The notes under the pieces are model-generated. The model saw nothing but the letters and a program-made list of their open reading frames with translations. It had not been told where the DNA came from and did not search any database. DNA of 64,000 nucleotides from Takakia lepidozioides (lineage: Eukaryota; Streptophyta; Takakiopsida; Takakiales; Takakiaceae): assembly GCA_030704615.1 (NCBI GenBank), contig CM060732.1, positions 34,761,053 through 34,825,052 of the forward strand, in the 5' to 3' direction. How positions within the stretch are numbered: position 1 is the stretch's first letter; each line of letters starts with the position of its first letter. Shown piece after piece: positions 24,851 through 35,929 of this stretch. A program made the position numbers and the translations under genes.

Positions 24851-25798
24851 GACAATTTTTCAAAAATCAATTTTTTTGTTTGATTTCTGGGACGACAATG
24901 ATGTGACGACCATGATGTGTCACTATGGCACCCTATTCCTGCTCTACACTGAAACTAGTCTGCAACCTTTAGTCTCTGACCTTCCGTTGTCACTAGAATT
25001 GTTTGCTAATCACGACAGCACCTTAGTTTGGAGCAATATTGGATAAAGTTTAGAGCACATGTGTCAAATCATTTCCAGCAATCAACATATTAAGTTTGGT
25101 AGGTTGTTTTGTTTGTACAGTAGTTGAGATCTCCCAAACAGCAATCAACATATTAAGTTTGGTAGGTTGTTTTGTTTGTACAGTAGTTGAGATCTCCCAA
25201 ACAGCAATGCCTCCGCCTGGGGTCTTGATACTGCTAGAAAGCCCTCATGAGTAGGGGTGTATCGAGGCGGTTTCATAACTTTTGGGCAAGGCCGATGCTC
25301 AAAAAGCTCAGTGAAGCTACAGTACAGCTCGTGAAGAGCACATAGTTATGGCACACTAGTAAGGAAAATTACAGACGTTTCTACAGCCTTACTGCGATCA
25401 CAGTTGATAATGGCATGAACTTCCTCACAAAACAGGAGGGCTAAAATACACACCGTTGAGAGCCAGCTAGTGTGGCTCCATATTGATTGCCTCTGATATT
25501 TGACTGGAAGACACACGCTATTTGTGTTGATCTTGCTAGAAACACATGCCAGAGCACATCTCTGGGTATAAATCTGACTAATTACAGATGCTAAGTGCTC
25601 GTGTATATGCACATATGGCTGTGAAAAGGTGGCTAAGAACCTTTGAGTACATACTGTATTTCCCCTGGACGTAAAATTAAGGGGTGTAGGTGGAGCTCGC
25701 TTCCTAAATGCTCATAGTATTTCTACATCTATAATATAAGTATTCGCTGTAGGGCCCATCAGTAGCCTGTTGACGTGAATGAAAAGAAAGGAGTCAGG
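24851..25798. other. Spacer with a 63-bp direct duplication
   Basis: A perfect 63-bp direct repeat occupies 25076-25138 and 25139-25201, beginning cagcaatcaacatatt. Beyond that I see no gene, only AT-rich sequence and the 3' flank of the ABIL gene. Confidence 0.6.
25076..25201. repeat. Perfect 63-bp direct tandem duplication
   Basis: Two identical head-to-tail copies, 25076-25138 and 25139-25201. The lack of differences indicates a recent duplication. Confidence 0.95.
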
Positions 25799-28700
25799 TC
25801 ACCTACTGGTAGGAGGCTTTGGAGGCTTAGGCCGTCGGCTCAGCAAAGACCGTAGAAGGCTCTTGCTGCGTGAGGGTCCAAGTCTCATTTCTTTTTTGAA
25901 TCCATTTTCAGTTGCTGATGGGTGCGGGATCATTGTCATTGAACGCCCCAAAGGCTGCAGGATCACACGTTCACAACAAAAGAGAATGAGCTTGCAGACA
26001 TGACAAAACAAAACCACTCCATTGCAAATATGACCAGGTGGTACCTCTAGATTCTCATTAGAATTGCATAGTGATCAAAACAGGGTTAAGAATTCGACAG
26101 TCAAAGAAAAAGTGTGCTGATTGCCCTGCCTGCTTGTGTTTGGTTCTCCAGACATTACTATGTCACAACACCAACCCCTTGCTACTAAATTGTCAAAGAC
26201 TAGTACCAGGAAGGAGAAAGAGGGTTGCAAGTGTGCCTTACTGGAGCAGCACGGGCAGATCTTGTTGGGGGAATCGATCCGGACCTCATCACACTGACTT
26301 TGGCTGACAATGGATATTTGGATAGTGCCTGCGTTGTGGTCGAGCCAGCCATTTGTGGAGATAGAGGTAACATCTCACCATTTTCTGCAATCCTCCCAAG
26401 GAAAGAACTTGGTTGAATGCTTTTTCTGTGTAGTGGATGTGATTGAACTCTAATTTCTTATACTCAAAGATGTCCATGGTAGTCCTTTCCTGCTGTGATA
26501 GACCACGGCCCATTTTTGAAAGGAGCAGACAAAGAGGGAATGAGGACCATTTGTTATGGCCTCACCTCTAGATGTTGGACTATCTACTTCGTAAACAAGC
26601 AGTTTGATGCATCCTGATGCCATCTATAGTGTATTTTATATAAGGGAGAATAATTAAAATTAATCAAGAATTGAGCTTGGAGTCAGAAAAAGAGGAAAAA
26701 GAACACAAAGTTGGATCACACAACAGTTAGCCACCACAACCATAAATAACTGATTGATTTGAGTTGTTATCTAAGGTGAAAAACTCGTGCTAATATGCTC
26801 TTGAGTCTCAACTTGAGAGACCTAGAGGCATCTTGAGGGATAATACTAGAGGGACCTTGAGATCTAAAGAACGTGATATCTGAAAGCACAGGGAGATGAT
26901 TAGGTGATTTAATTATATAACAGATACCCCATAATGTAATACTTATGGATGAGACACAACTTCGGAAGGGGAACAAAAGCACACAAGTCCTCTGTGTAAG
27001 GTAAGGGTTAAACTAGATTAGTGGGGAAGGCACATCAGGCATCAAGTATTTTTGGCACTGTTATGGTCTCCTCGTGAGGGAGGACCTAACAAAGGGTTTG
27101 GACTTTCAGAGTTTCTTTTTATCCTATACCAAAGAGCATCCTGCCAGGCATATAGTTGACACAAGCAAAACAAACATTCTAGAAAAAAACCAGCTGATGG
27201 AAAGGGGATTGTGATTACGGAAGGAGGCAGTGAGGAAGGAACCCCTTGACAGGGAGGTTTCGAGCAGATTCACCCCTGCCGGTACAGGTGGCAACATTCT
27301 CGAGTCCATGCTGCCAAGCCAACCAACTGAATATTACTAACAAACACTTTCCCACAGCAGTAATAACAAAATGAAGCGAATTTGCTAGCCTGATGGAGGA
27401 AAAGAGACAACAAAATAAGATGAGTTTACTAGAGTGAGGGAGGGAGAGATATGATGATGTACTCAGTAGCGGTGACTTGCCGTAGCATTGTCACCATAGA
27501 CCCCGTGCCTGGTTTTGATGGAGCAGCGAAGAAAGGCAAGGTGTAAGGGAGGAGAGAAGCAGGAGAGCCATTACAGACACAACAGGCTCGCTCCAGCAGA
27601 AACAGATAGAAAATGTACTCATAAGACCTTGTTTGCCATAGACTTGTGGCCATAGACCCCGTGCCCAGTTTGGGTGGAACAGAAAAGAGAGAGAGTGTGT
27701 GTACTCGTAAGACATTTTTTGCCGTAGCCTTGTGGCCATCGACAAAAGGGAGAGACAGAGAGACAGAGAGAGAGGAACTTTACGACTTCCAATGGAAGCC
27801 CAGTGTGCTCAAGGACAGTAACTTGTAACAGACAGAGAAGCACTAGCAAAATAGTTGCTCAGATGTGCTCCAGTCAAAGATTTCTGGTCTTCACAACTAA
27901 GATAGCAGCCTCTGGAAAGAATGTACTCATAAGACGTTGTTTGCCGTAGCCTTGGGGCCATTGACCCCGCGCCCAGTTTGAGCGGAACACAAAGGGACAG
28001 AACCTACCTCTGTCAGGGGCTGATGTTGGTAGTAAGACTTACCTTGGTATAAAGCATTGATCCGGGTTTTCCAGATATCCTCTAGAAATCCCTTCACACA
28101 AGCATCAATCTGCTGTGTGTGGTTTGTCCAAGCCTCTGGAAAGAGAGCGAGCAGAGAGGAAGAGATAAAGAAAATTATACGTCAGTGGCGGGAGAAACAC
28201 AGACCAAAATTTGAACATATTTTCAACGCCAAAGAGGCTAGATATTAGACTGCTTACCTGTTCTGCTGTTGTGGACTAGCACTGCCCTCGCTAGTCGATG
28301 AAGTAGCGGGATCTGAAGCAAAATGCCATGCCAACGGTCGAGATGCACTCCAACCTGCCAATCCAAATTCTACATTTCTGAGACTCCCTTCCACCCTTCT
28401 AGGCATGAAGTTTTGTCGTGAACAGAAGTGGACCTGAGCGTGTTGAGTTCATATACAGACAGAAAGATGACCTCATTTGTGTTTCAGAGGTTATTTGAAC
28501 TTTCCAGAATTCTAATCTAGTGAACTGATCATATATGTGAATTGCCAGAAGTCTTTGGAGGAATCTTTACAAGTTACAACAGCCACAAAGAAATGAAAAA
28601 CTACACACTACCCACAATAAAATTTACCAAGCATAGTGCTAAAAGAACCAAAAGCAGGCCTACCTACCCCTTGGAATGTCAGAGCTCTCTCTCTTTCTAT

Positions 28701-30858
28701 GCCCACCCACTCTGAAAGACACTGCACTAGTTGTGTATAGATGTCTTGGTTCCAAGGAGCTTGCCAGTATCTGGGGATTGAACAGCATCCTGTGGGAGAG
28801 GCAGTGGTAGTGGGAGCGGGAGTGGGAGTGGTAGAGGTTGTGGTTGTGGTTGAGCATGTGAATGTAGCAGAGGCTGTGGTTGAGGATGTGGATGTAGCAG
28901 TGGTTGTGGTTGTGACGGTGGATGATGTTGAGGGTGTGGTTGACTTGAATCAAATGTCTCCCGCAGCATCGGCATGTTGTGCTCCCTTGTCCTTTTAGCC
29001 GCATCTGCAAGAGCATCTGCATGATGTGCCATTATTCAAGCCACTAAGTTGATGACAGCAGCTACTGTTATGTCTTCAAGACCTGCACTATGCTCACGCA
29101 AACTATATCCACACTCTAGGTCAATGCAATACCACAAGAAAACAAAACCCGGCACTTGATTGCCTGCACTTCGCCGCTGGTCAATGTGACTAGCCCTTGG
29201 AGCAACTGCCGCATTAGATATGCAACTCATAAGAGAGCTATCTTAAGAGGTGAGGGAAAGGTGGGAGCGTGTAAGAGAGAGAAAGCGAGAGAAGGTACTC
29301 ATTGACAGCTCCCTGCAAAGAGCTAGCGGGACACAAATCCATTCGAAAAGTGCACTGAGAGAGAGCTGTTGCTTGTCAAAGTATCTGAAGCAACCTACAG
29401 ATTACCAAGCTTAGCAAGGTTTTCTCATTGAGTTCTAATTCTCTAAGTCTCTTTGTCCCCTCTCGTTCAACATAATGTAGTTACTGACATAGGTGGGAGA
29501 GTTAAGAGGAAACAAATGGAAAAGAGATACATGCCAGGAAGAACGTAGTGCTTGTGGTTGGCGTGCATAGTCTTGGCTATGGATTGCTGCTTCAGCCCCT
29601 CACGATCTGAATGCTCTTGGCAGGACCGCATCCGCTGCAATGGACACAAGAATTCTCCTCAATAAGCTCTCATGACTTGAAATCCACCTGAAATGATCAC
29701 ACTACTACAGCTTACATAGATTGATTCCAAGGTACCATGTGTTCACAAGTGTTTGGTGACCAACTAACCTTCTAATAAATGTTGTGAATGTTATAAACTA
29801 CTGCCCTTCTGCTTGGCCATTATTTATAGCCACAATGTGAGTTAAATAGCTTTGAGAACAGAAATGTAAACACGAAGTCCCCACATTAATTGTTTAGAAG
29901 AATTTACTAGGCATCAAAAGACACCAAACATGCTCTACAACCATAGAGGGGGTGAATAATGAGGCGTGTCATTGTAAGGGAGGAGGTGGAGGTCAAAAAT
30001 TTGGATGCAGTTCTGGAATTGAAGGCAAAGTTTCTACCTGGGCAAGAGATGCTGCACGCAGTTCATTTGTGGAGAATTCAGCAGTTTGCTGGCTAAGCAG
30101 GTCGTTCAGTTTAAAAGCAACAGTACCCAAATGGTCTACTGCATTTACCAAAGCCTTGATTGAGTAATCCTTGAGATTGTCAAGCACCCTGCCACATTTC
30201 AATCATACCATAATTATTTGTTCTCCAAAACTCCACCTCAAAATTCAAGGCAAGCACTTAGCTCAATGGATTAAATTCAATGCATCACAGAAGTACCCTT
30301 CTTCCAGCAAAATGGGCTTACCTCTTCCCATTTCATTGCTCTCAACAGTGATGCACTCTAGGGATGAGGGTACAATCTGAATTTATCCCTCCTATTACCA
30401 AACCATTTGGTATAATGCACAGATCAGAAAGAAAGAGGGAGTTCAGAAAGACAATCCTAGCAGTGAAGGAATAGACAGATTGGAGAGCTCACACTTGTTT
30501 TTGGTCACTGAAGAGGTATGAAGATTCGCAGTACTCTGCTGCTGAATACAGCTGTGGACGTAGATTCTTGAGTTCCTGATAGCTCCCCATCTGTTAGGCT
30601 TCACTATTCCTAAAACCCACCCCTCTAAAAATCTCTCTGCCATTGGAAAACCACTTTGAAAGGGACGATCTGAGCCCCTCAACATCAATCGAATTGATGC
30701 AATGGTGTGCGAATTAAGCACACCAAAGCCTTGTGGTGCATACATATTCGCACATTTGACCTTTGATGGGAAGATTTGCACTTATCACAAACGTAATAAT
30801 TACCAATAACACTGACAGCACCTACCTCCTACCTACACCCACCTCGTCTCTCTTTCTC

Positions 30859-30889
<31 letters not shown>

Positions 30890-31487
30890 GGGCCAGTGGA
30901 CGTTGAAAAATTCCTCCTTTCCTCCTGTCTCTAAGAGAGTCCGCATGGCGTATTCGATGGCAGCCAGTGACCCACATTCTACTACTCAACCTGTCTATTT
31001 CCCTGTATTCAGGGTCATTGAGTCTGATCCCCTGTCCTCTCCTGAGATCAAATCAATATCATCACTTGAATCTCAACCGTAGGCATTGAATAAATGGAGT
31101 CCACAAAGCTGCCGCATTGCTTTGGAAGAAAGTCACTAGGTGAAATTTCAAATACAAACAAGGATGATCCGGACTGCTCATGGAATGAAACAGTGCACAT
31201 TACCAACCTCACTTTCATATCATCACACTCTTCAGAATAATCCCAACACACTCTCCCACTACGTATACCTGCAGTGCCGTGATGAAGGGACGACTGCGAC
31301 GCATCTCGGCCTCATCGTAGGTGAGGCAAGGATGTACCGCCGCCTGAGCCGGTGACGATAAACCGCTGGCAGCTCCTGCTTGAGGCTGCGGCATGGTTGG
31401 CGACCCCCTCAAAGGGGAGGTACGTGCAGATAGCATCACAGGAGATTGCAGGACGGGCGATGGCGACCGCCCCGGCTGCTGTGACAT
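25799..31487 (-). CDS. ABIL: ABIL, Abl-interactor-like subunit of the SCAR/WAVE complex (many exons)
   Basis: Plant Abi homologue of the SCAR/WAVE complex that activates ARP2/3 actin nucleation. Confident minus-strand exons: 31487..31269 (Pro/Ser/Ala-rich start, then YDEAEMRRSRPFITALQ), 30575..30493 (ELKNLRPQLYSAAEYCESSY), 30188..30038 (LDNLKDYSIKALVNAVDHLG, LNDLLSQQTAEF), 29634..29531 (RMRSCQEHSDREGLKQQS, HKHYVLPG), and the last exon 25954..25799 (RSKSLLRSLLSRRPKPPKP, stop at 25799). Exons 1-3 join in phase with GT/AG borders and follow the order of Arabidopsis ABIL proteins. Likely middle exons: one ending at 28668 (SFRVGGHRKRESSD) joined in phase to 28354..28258 (SASRPLAWHFASDP), 27508..27463 and 27310..27219. 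The Met at 31487 is the chosen start. The middle of the model is uncertain. Confidence 0.85.
27463..27972 (-). repeat. Fourfold exon-like repeat in an ABIL intron
   Basis: Four related segments of about 38-46 bp lie at 27927-27972, 27705-27742, 27619-27664 and 27463-27508. On the gene strand each encodes a variant of GxGSMxxxLRQ..S and ends at the same possible donor, GA/gtac. Only the copy at 27463-27508 has a canonical acceptor (aaccag/GCAC). In the copies at 27619 and 27927 the matching position reads ctgg, and the copy at 27705 is shortened. One used exon plus three decayed duplicates is the simplest reading. Confidence 0.55.
28795..28950. repeat. GT-rich minisatellite inside an ABIL exon region
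   Basis: The plus strand is a run of degenerate hexamers (gtggtt, gtggga, gatgtg). On the minus strand it encodes a Pro/Gln/His or His/Asn-rich tract depending on frame. It sits within the ABIL exon region ending at 28668. Confidence 0.8.
30846..30889. repeat. CT microsatellite in ABIL intron 1
   Basis: Nearly pure (CT)n interrupted by single bases, within the intron between 31269 and 30575. Confidence 0.95.
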
Positions 31488-34400
31488 TCCTGGAGGCCCC
31501 GATTCGAAATAAAAATATCTTCTTCGTGCAGATTTTCTGAATCTGCCGTCAGGATTTGAGCAACATGCTCGTTCGTGCGGGCCGATTTGTTGCAATGTCT
31601 GTGAGGATTTCTGCCTACCTCCACTCAGAGCTGTTCTCGCACGCGCATATTTGTTGCAGCTTCTGTGCTGAGTTCGAAGCTAACCCCCTGCAAAGCAACT
31701 CATTCTTTCCCGCAAATTCGTTGCAGCTTCTGCAACGATAAGAGGCTCAACGCAATGCAACGCTCCTCCTATTCCAGACATGTCGCAGCTCCACCAGCTT
31801 CACAGCCAGCGCCATGGCAATCAAACATGGAGTGTGAAGAATTGAAGCCACGCATCACCTCCCTCCTCCAAAACTGCGAGACACACTCCGCTCCCGCAGG
31901 GAATGTCTGTTCCTTCTTTCCTTCCATAATTTCTCCCTATCATTTATGAATACTCTGTAAATCCTCTTGATGATTGTAAATAGTAAATACCATTCCGTTA
32001 GTAAGTCACCATCGTTTAGTGTGTTACTAATCTACAAGCAAGTACTAGTAAAGCAGAGGGTTAGTAGTTAATAGCTTCGTAAGTTACTAGTTACTACCAT
32101 CGCTCGTATCTGGCAAAGTAGCCAGCAGGTTAGTGAGTTTACTGGTAAGTTACTAAACGTACTAGTACAGCTGGCTCTCACTTGGTAGCCAATCAAAATC
32201 AATGATGGGGGTAGAATCTTTGTTGTACTGGATAACGGTAATTGTTCTGCTCTCGAGGCTGCACAAACATTCATCGCCTCAATGGATGAGTCTGAATTGA
32301 TGGATGATATTTAGTAGTCTTTTTCTTTTTCTTTTCTTTTTCTTTTCTTTTTCCTCATTTTCTTTTACGGCTACCTTTTTCTATTTGTTTATTTTTTATT
32401 TTTTCTGACCGTCGTACATTCAAAGTCACAGACCCGAGGCCTCACGAGGCGGAGGAAAAGGTTAAAAAAAGGAAAGGCTGCAAGTCCTGCACTGTGTCCG
32501 AAGAGAGAAAGAGGCCGTCATGTTCGTGCTTGTCAAGCTGTCCACCAGGATTTCTGACCTCTGCTGTGGAGGAGACAGAAGACAGGCTTGCCTTCCGCAC
32601 TCTCCTCGCACTCGCTAAGGTGTGTAAAGGTATGTAAGCGTCATGCCACTCGGGACAAAGTAGATTTGAAAGAAAAGTGATGCACAGAGCTGAGCACGTG
32701 GTTGCATAGTGTTGCAAGCTGTGGAGGTAAGTTAGGGCTGCACAATGCAGGCGGTGAGCATAACGACCGGGTCCCTCTCAATTGACTTGGAGTGGGCGGG
32801 CTGCATTAGTTAAGTTAGTGAGGTCAGGTACCCGCACTTGATGGATAGGGCTGCAGATAAGTCATAAGCGTTGAATATTGGTAGGGTGGAGCTGGATGGA
32901 GATGGTTGCCAGTTGCCACGGGTCTTTGATTGTTGTATGGGAAGTGGACTCATGCTCTCAAAGTCTCGCCAATGCTTAGACGGTACTACCCTAGGTGCTC
33001 AAGGAAGGTAATCCCTAATTTCCCAAGCGACCATTTTAAAGTTTGTACCGGGGTTTAGGGTATCCTAATTATCTGCAATCAACCTGCTTCCTGAAAGAGA
33101 GGTTACAAAAAAGCTTTTGCAACAAAATGGTGGCAGTCTGGCACGGTGGTCACCTCGCTAGTTTTCGATTTGTTTTGATTTGATAGAATTTCGCAAGCAA
33201 ATGCCCTACTAGACTCCCTAACCCTGGAACTTAGCTAGAAGTAGGAGGCTATGGGGAAACCCGCTGAAGGGCCAAGTCTCGGGGTATCCTATGTCCCTAT
33301 GTTCTTGTGTCCTGTCGGCGGGGGGTCCCAGGGGGTAGGTCCACATTTGTTTGGGTCCCTCTCTATCCACCCTCTCTTCAAGAGGGCCAGCATGTGTGAT
33401 TTCCGGGATCTGACCAGCGTTGGGCGGGTATTACTTTTTAAACCCTTAAACGCCCACTGCCATAGTTTGACTTTTTTAGAACCCTGTAGTGAAAAAATGG
33501 TGTAGCTTTGAGAAAATTAACTTTCTTAAGAACTAGACTGCACGTTATGTGCTTACCTTTCTCTTGCACCCACCTGCCAATTTCCAAGGGCAATCACCAG
33601 AAAACATCACAGTTCCTTCAGAGAAACATATCATTTCCCTGTAGTTTTTTTAAGATTTGAGTGACTCGATCAACTGGATCCGTGATTTTTTATTTTATTT
33701 TTATTTTTATGTTTTTTGAGTTCTCAGGGACGGAGCCCTGAGAACTTCCAATATCGCCACAAGTGCCACCCAGCGCCCATGTTGGCGAGAATAACGAGAT
33801 GCCAGGGTTAGAAAAGTAGCTTATATAACAGGTGTCGCATTTTAACACGTCCATGTTGAAAAATCTGGCTCCTGATATTTAACCATTGGTGCTTTCTGGC
33901 GAATTTTTTATTTTTACTCCCATAATTCCTTTGTAAAAGTAGATGACCCATTTTCCAAGTCGAAATCTGGCGATTTTTTGCCAGATTTAGAAATACTAAC
34001 CAAAAAAAAAAAAACTAACTGGATTGAGGCAAGATTAAGATAACCTAACCCCAAACCACACGAATAAGGAATACAGCTAAAATGACGTTTTTTCTTTATA
34101 ATGTGTTATTTTTCCTATACTGGCAATATAATTCTGGGTTCGTCCCTCACCATCTGGTGTGTATGCCTTATGGGCCCTCAGGGGTTTGCTTTTTCGCCTC
34201 TATTAATAAAATATCGGGGCTTCATTCCCTTTATTAAAATATATATATACATATATAATTTGGAAACCATCCTAAGTTGTTTCGTAATTTTTGGAGTAGT
34301 TGCGAATTAGTTATGATTTTTTACCTGGTTAGAAGTAGACTCACCTATTCATGTTAGTAGGCTGGCCTAGTACCGTCACCAATTCAGCTCAGCGGACTCT

Positions 34401-35462
34401 CCCGTTCCAGTCCGCACACTCACCCATTTTTATCATCCATCTATGATTCTTCATCCAATGATGTCTAAACATGTGTTTTGCGAGTATCATGGGACATGGA
34501 CATCATGAGCGGACGGATTTGCAATGCTTTGATGTTGGAAACGGAGACATCAGATGTTGGAAATGGGGGGCTATAGTTATGGGTGACGGTTTTAGGTGGG
34601 GTGTTGGAATTGGATGAGGTTACCTTAGTAGGGCTTCATCCCCTTGGATCCCTCATCCAACAAGCCAGAAACAATCCAATTTAGCCAACGCCCGTGGTGC
34701 TGCCACTTGGTCGAACCTAGTCAAAGCCCCTCACAATGACCCTCTCACACACACATGTGAAGAAATTTTACCGGTCCAACAGTGGATCCGCCCCTCCAAA
34801 CCCAACAGATTTAATCCTTGTAAAATATTATGAAATCTCCTCATATCATCCCACATACTCACCATTGGAAATTTGTAGATTCCTTGAATCTGGCCTATTG
34901 CAAAAATGGTAAGTGAAGTTTTGGGCTCAGTGCCTATTCTAGTTAACTCCCCTTAGCAAATGGCACTATAAGGGAAGTACAAGGAGAACAACACGGAAAA
35001 CTCTGAAAATTTGTGGGAAGGTGGATAATCTGGTAAAAAATGTGGATAGGCATAGTTTTCGCCCGATAAAAACTGTCGGGATATTTTCTGACTGCATCTA
35101 AATCGTTATAATATCTCAAATTCTGGAGTGGATTTCGCTGAAATTTGTGAGGTGTTGGGGCCAAGTCAGTATCTCAACTTTTACATGGTCAATTGTCATG
35201 AATGTTAGGTTTCTAGTAGCTACAAGGCCCTATTATGTAGGTGGAGGTTCCATTTTGTTTTTCCAATTTTGCAAAAGGATTTCATGCATGACTGACTATG
35301 TGCGGGGACAGAAAATGCCACATCATCTCATCGATTATGACTGTCCCATATGACTACTTGACCTATGGTCAACATGACTTGGTATTCATCTCTTCAGTGC
35401 ATGAAAGTCATAAGTGGCATGTATGAAATGTAGTCATAAGAGTAATCGTAAAAGCTAGGATC
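31488..35462. other. Long gene-free stretch with simple repeats
   Basis: After the presumed ABIL promoter (31488 to about 32000) no coding region is supported. The stretch holds a (T/A)GTTACTA-rich segment (31980-32170), CTTTT-type repeats (32311-32360), a poly-A run near 34002-34013 and an (AT)n tract (34236-34258). A plus-strand frame at 33251..33505 has no recognisable domain. Confidence 0.5.
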
Positions 35463-35853
35463 TGTTGTAGTGATAGGGGGCTTGGGAAATTATGTTGAGT
35501 ATATATGCATACTCAGTTCGCCACTGAGCATTAGTTACTTACTGATAACTAAGCTGGTTTAGTTAGTGCCACGTTGGATTAGTTAATTAGATTCTTGTAC
35601 TAGTTATCTTCATGGCACGGTGTTTAGGTAGTGCTCTTGAACTTTTGCAGCTCATTCCTTATGGCTGTAGTCGCAGGCTGTAGTTGCATTGTACAATAGC
35701 AAGCAATGTGCTGATTGTTGTAGTGTAATGGAATCACGAAACATACGTAGGTTAATGACGAAGAAGGTTATCATATGAAAGGTTGGTGAATGCAAATCTA
35801 TCTGTAGGAGTTGATGTAGCAGAGTCAACAGCAATCAACAGCAATTATTAACA
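35463..35853 (+). repeat. Candidate 5' LTR of the Copia element
   Basis: The segment starts TGTTGTAGTG, ends ATTAACA, contains a TATA-like tract (gagtatatatgcat near 35498), and is followed directly by a primer-binding-site-like sequence. The matching 3' LTR is absent because the element is truncated, so the borders are inferred from TG..CA and context. Confidence 0.5.
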
Positions 35854-35870
35854 AAAGGTTATGAGCCCAA
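35854..35870 (+). other. Candidate primer binding site of the Copia element
   Basis: aaaggttatgagcccaa resembles the complement of a tRNA-Met 3' end, as used by many plant Copia elements (consensus TGGTATCAGAGC). The match is partial. Confidence 0.4.
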
Positions 35871-35929
35871 ATAGCGTGGTGTTGCGTAGAGAGATTATCA
35901 AGGAAGTTAGAAAGTTGCTGTGAGCAAGA

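Noticed and set aside
28741-28998. Plus-strand Val-rich protein
   Set aside because: Produced by the GT-rich minisatellite read on the opposite strand of ABIL.
33251-33505. 84-codon plus-strand open frame in a gene-free stretch
   Set aside because: Short, no motif, no neighbouring exon; length is not unusual for chance.
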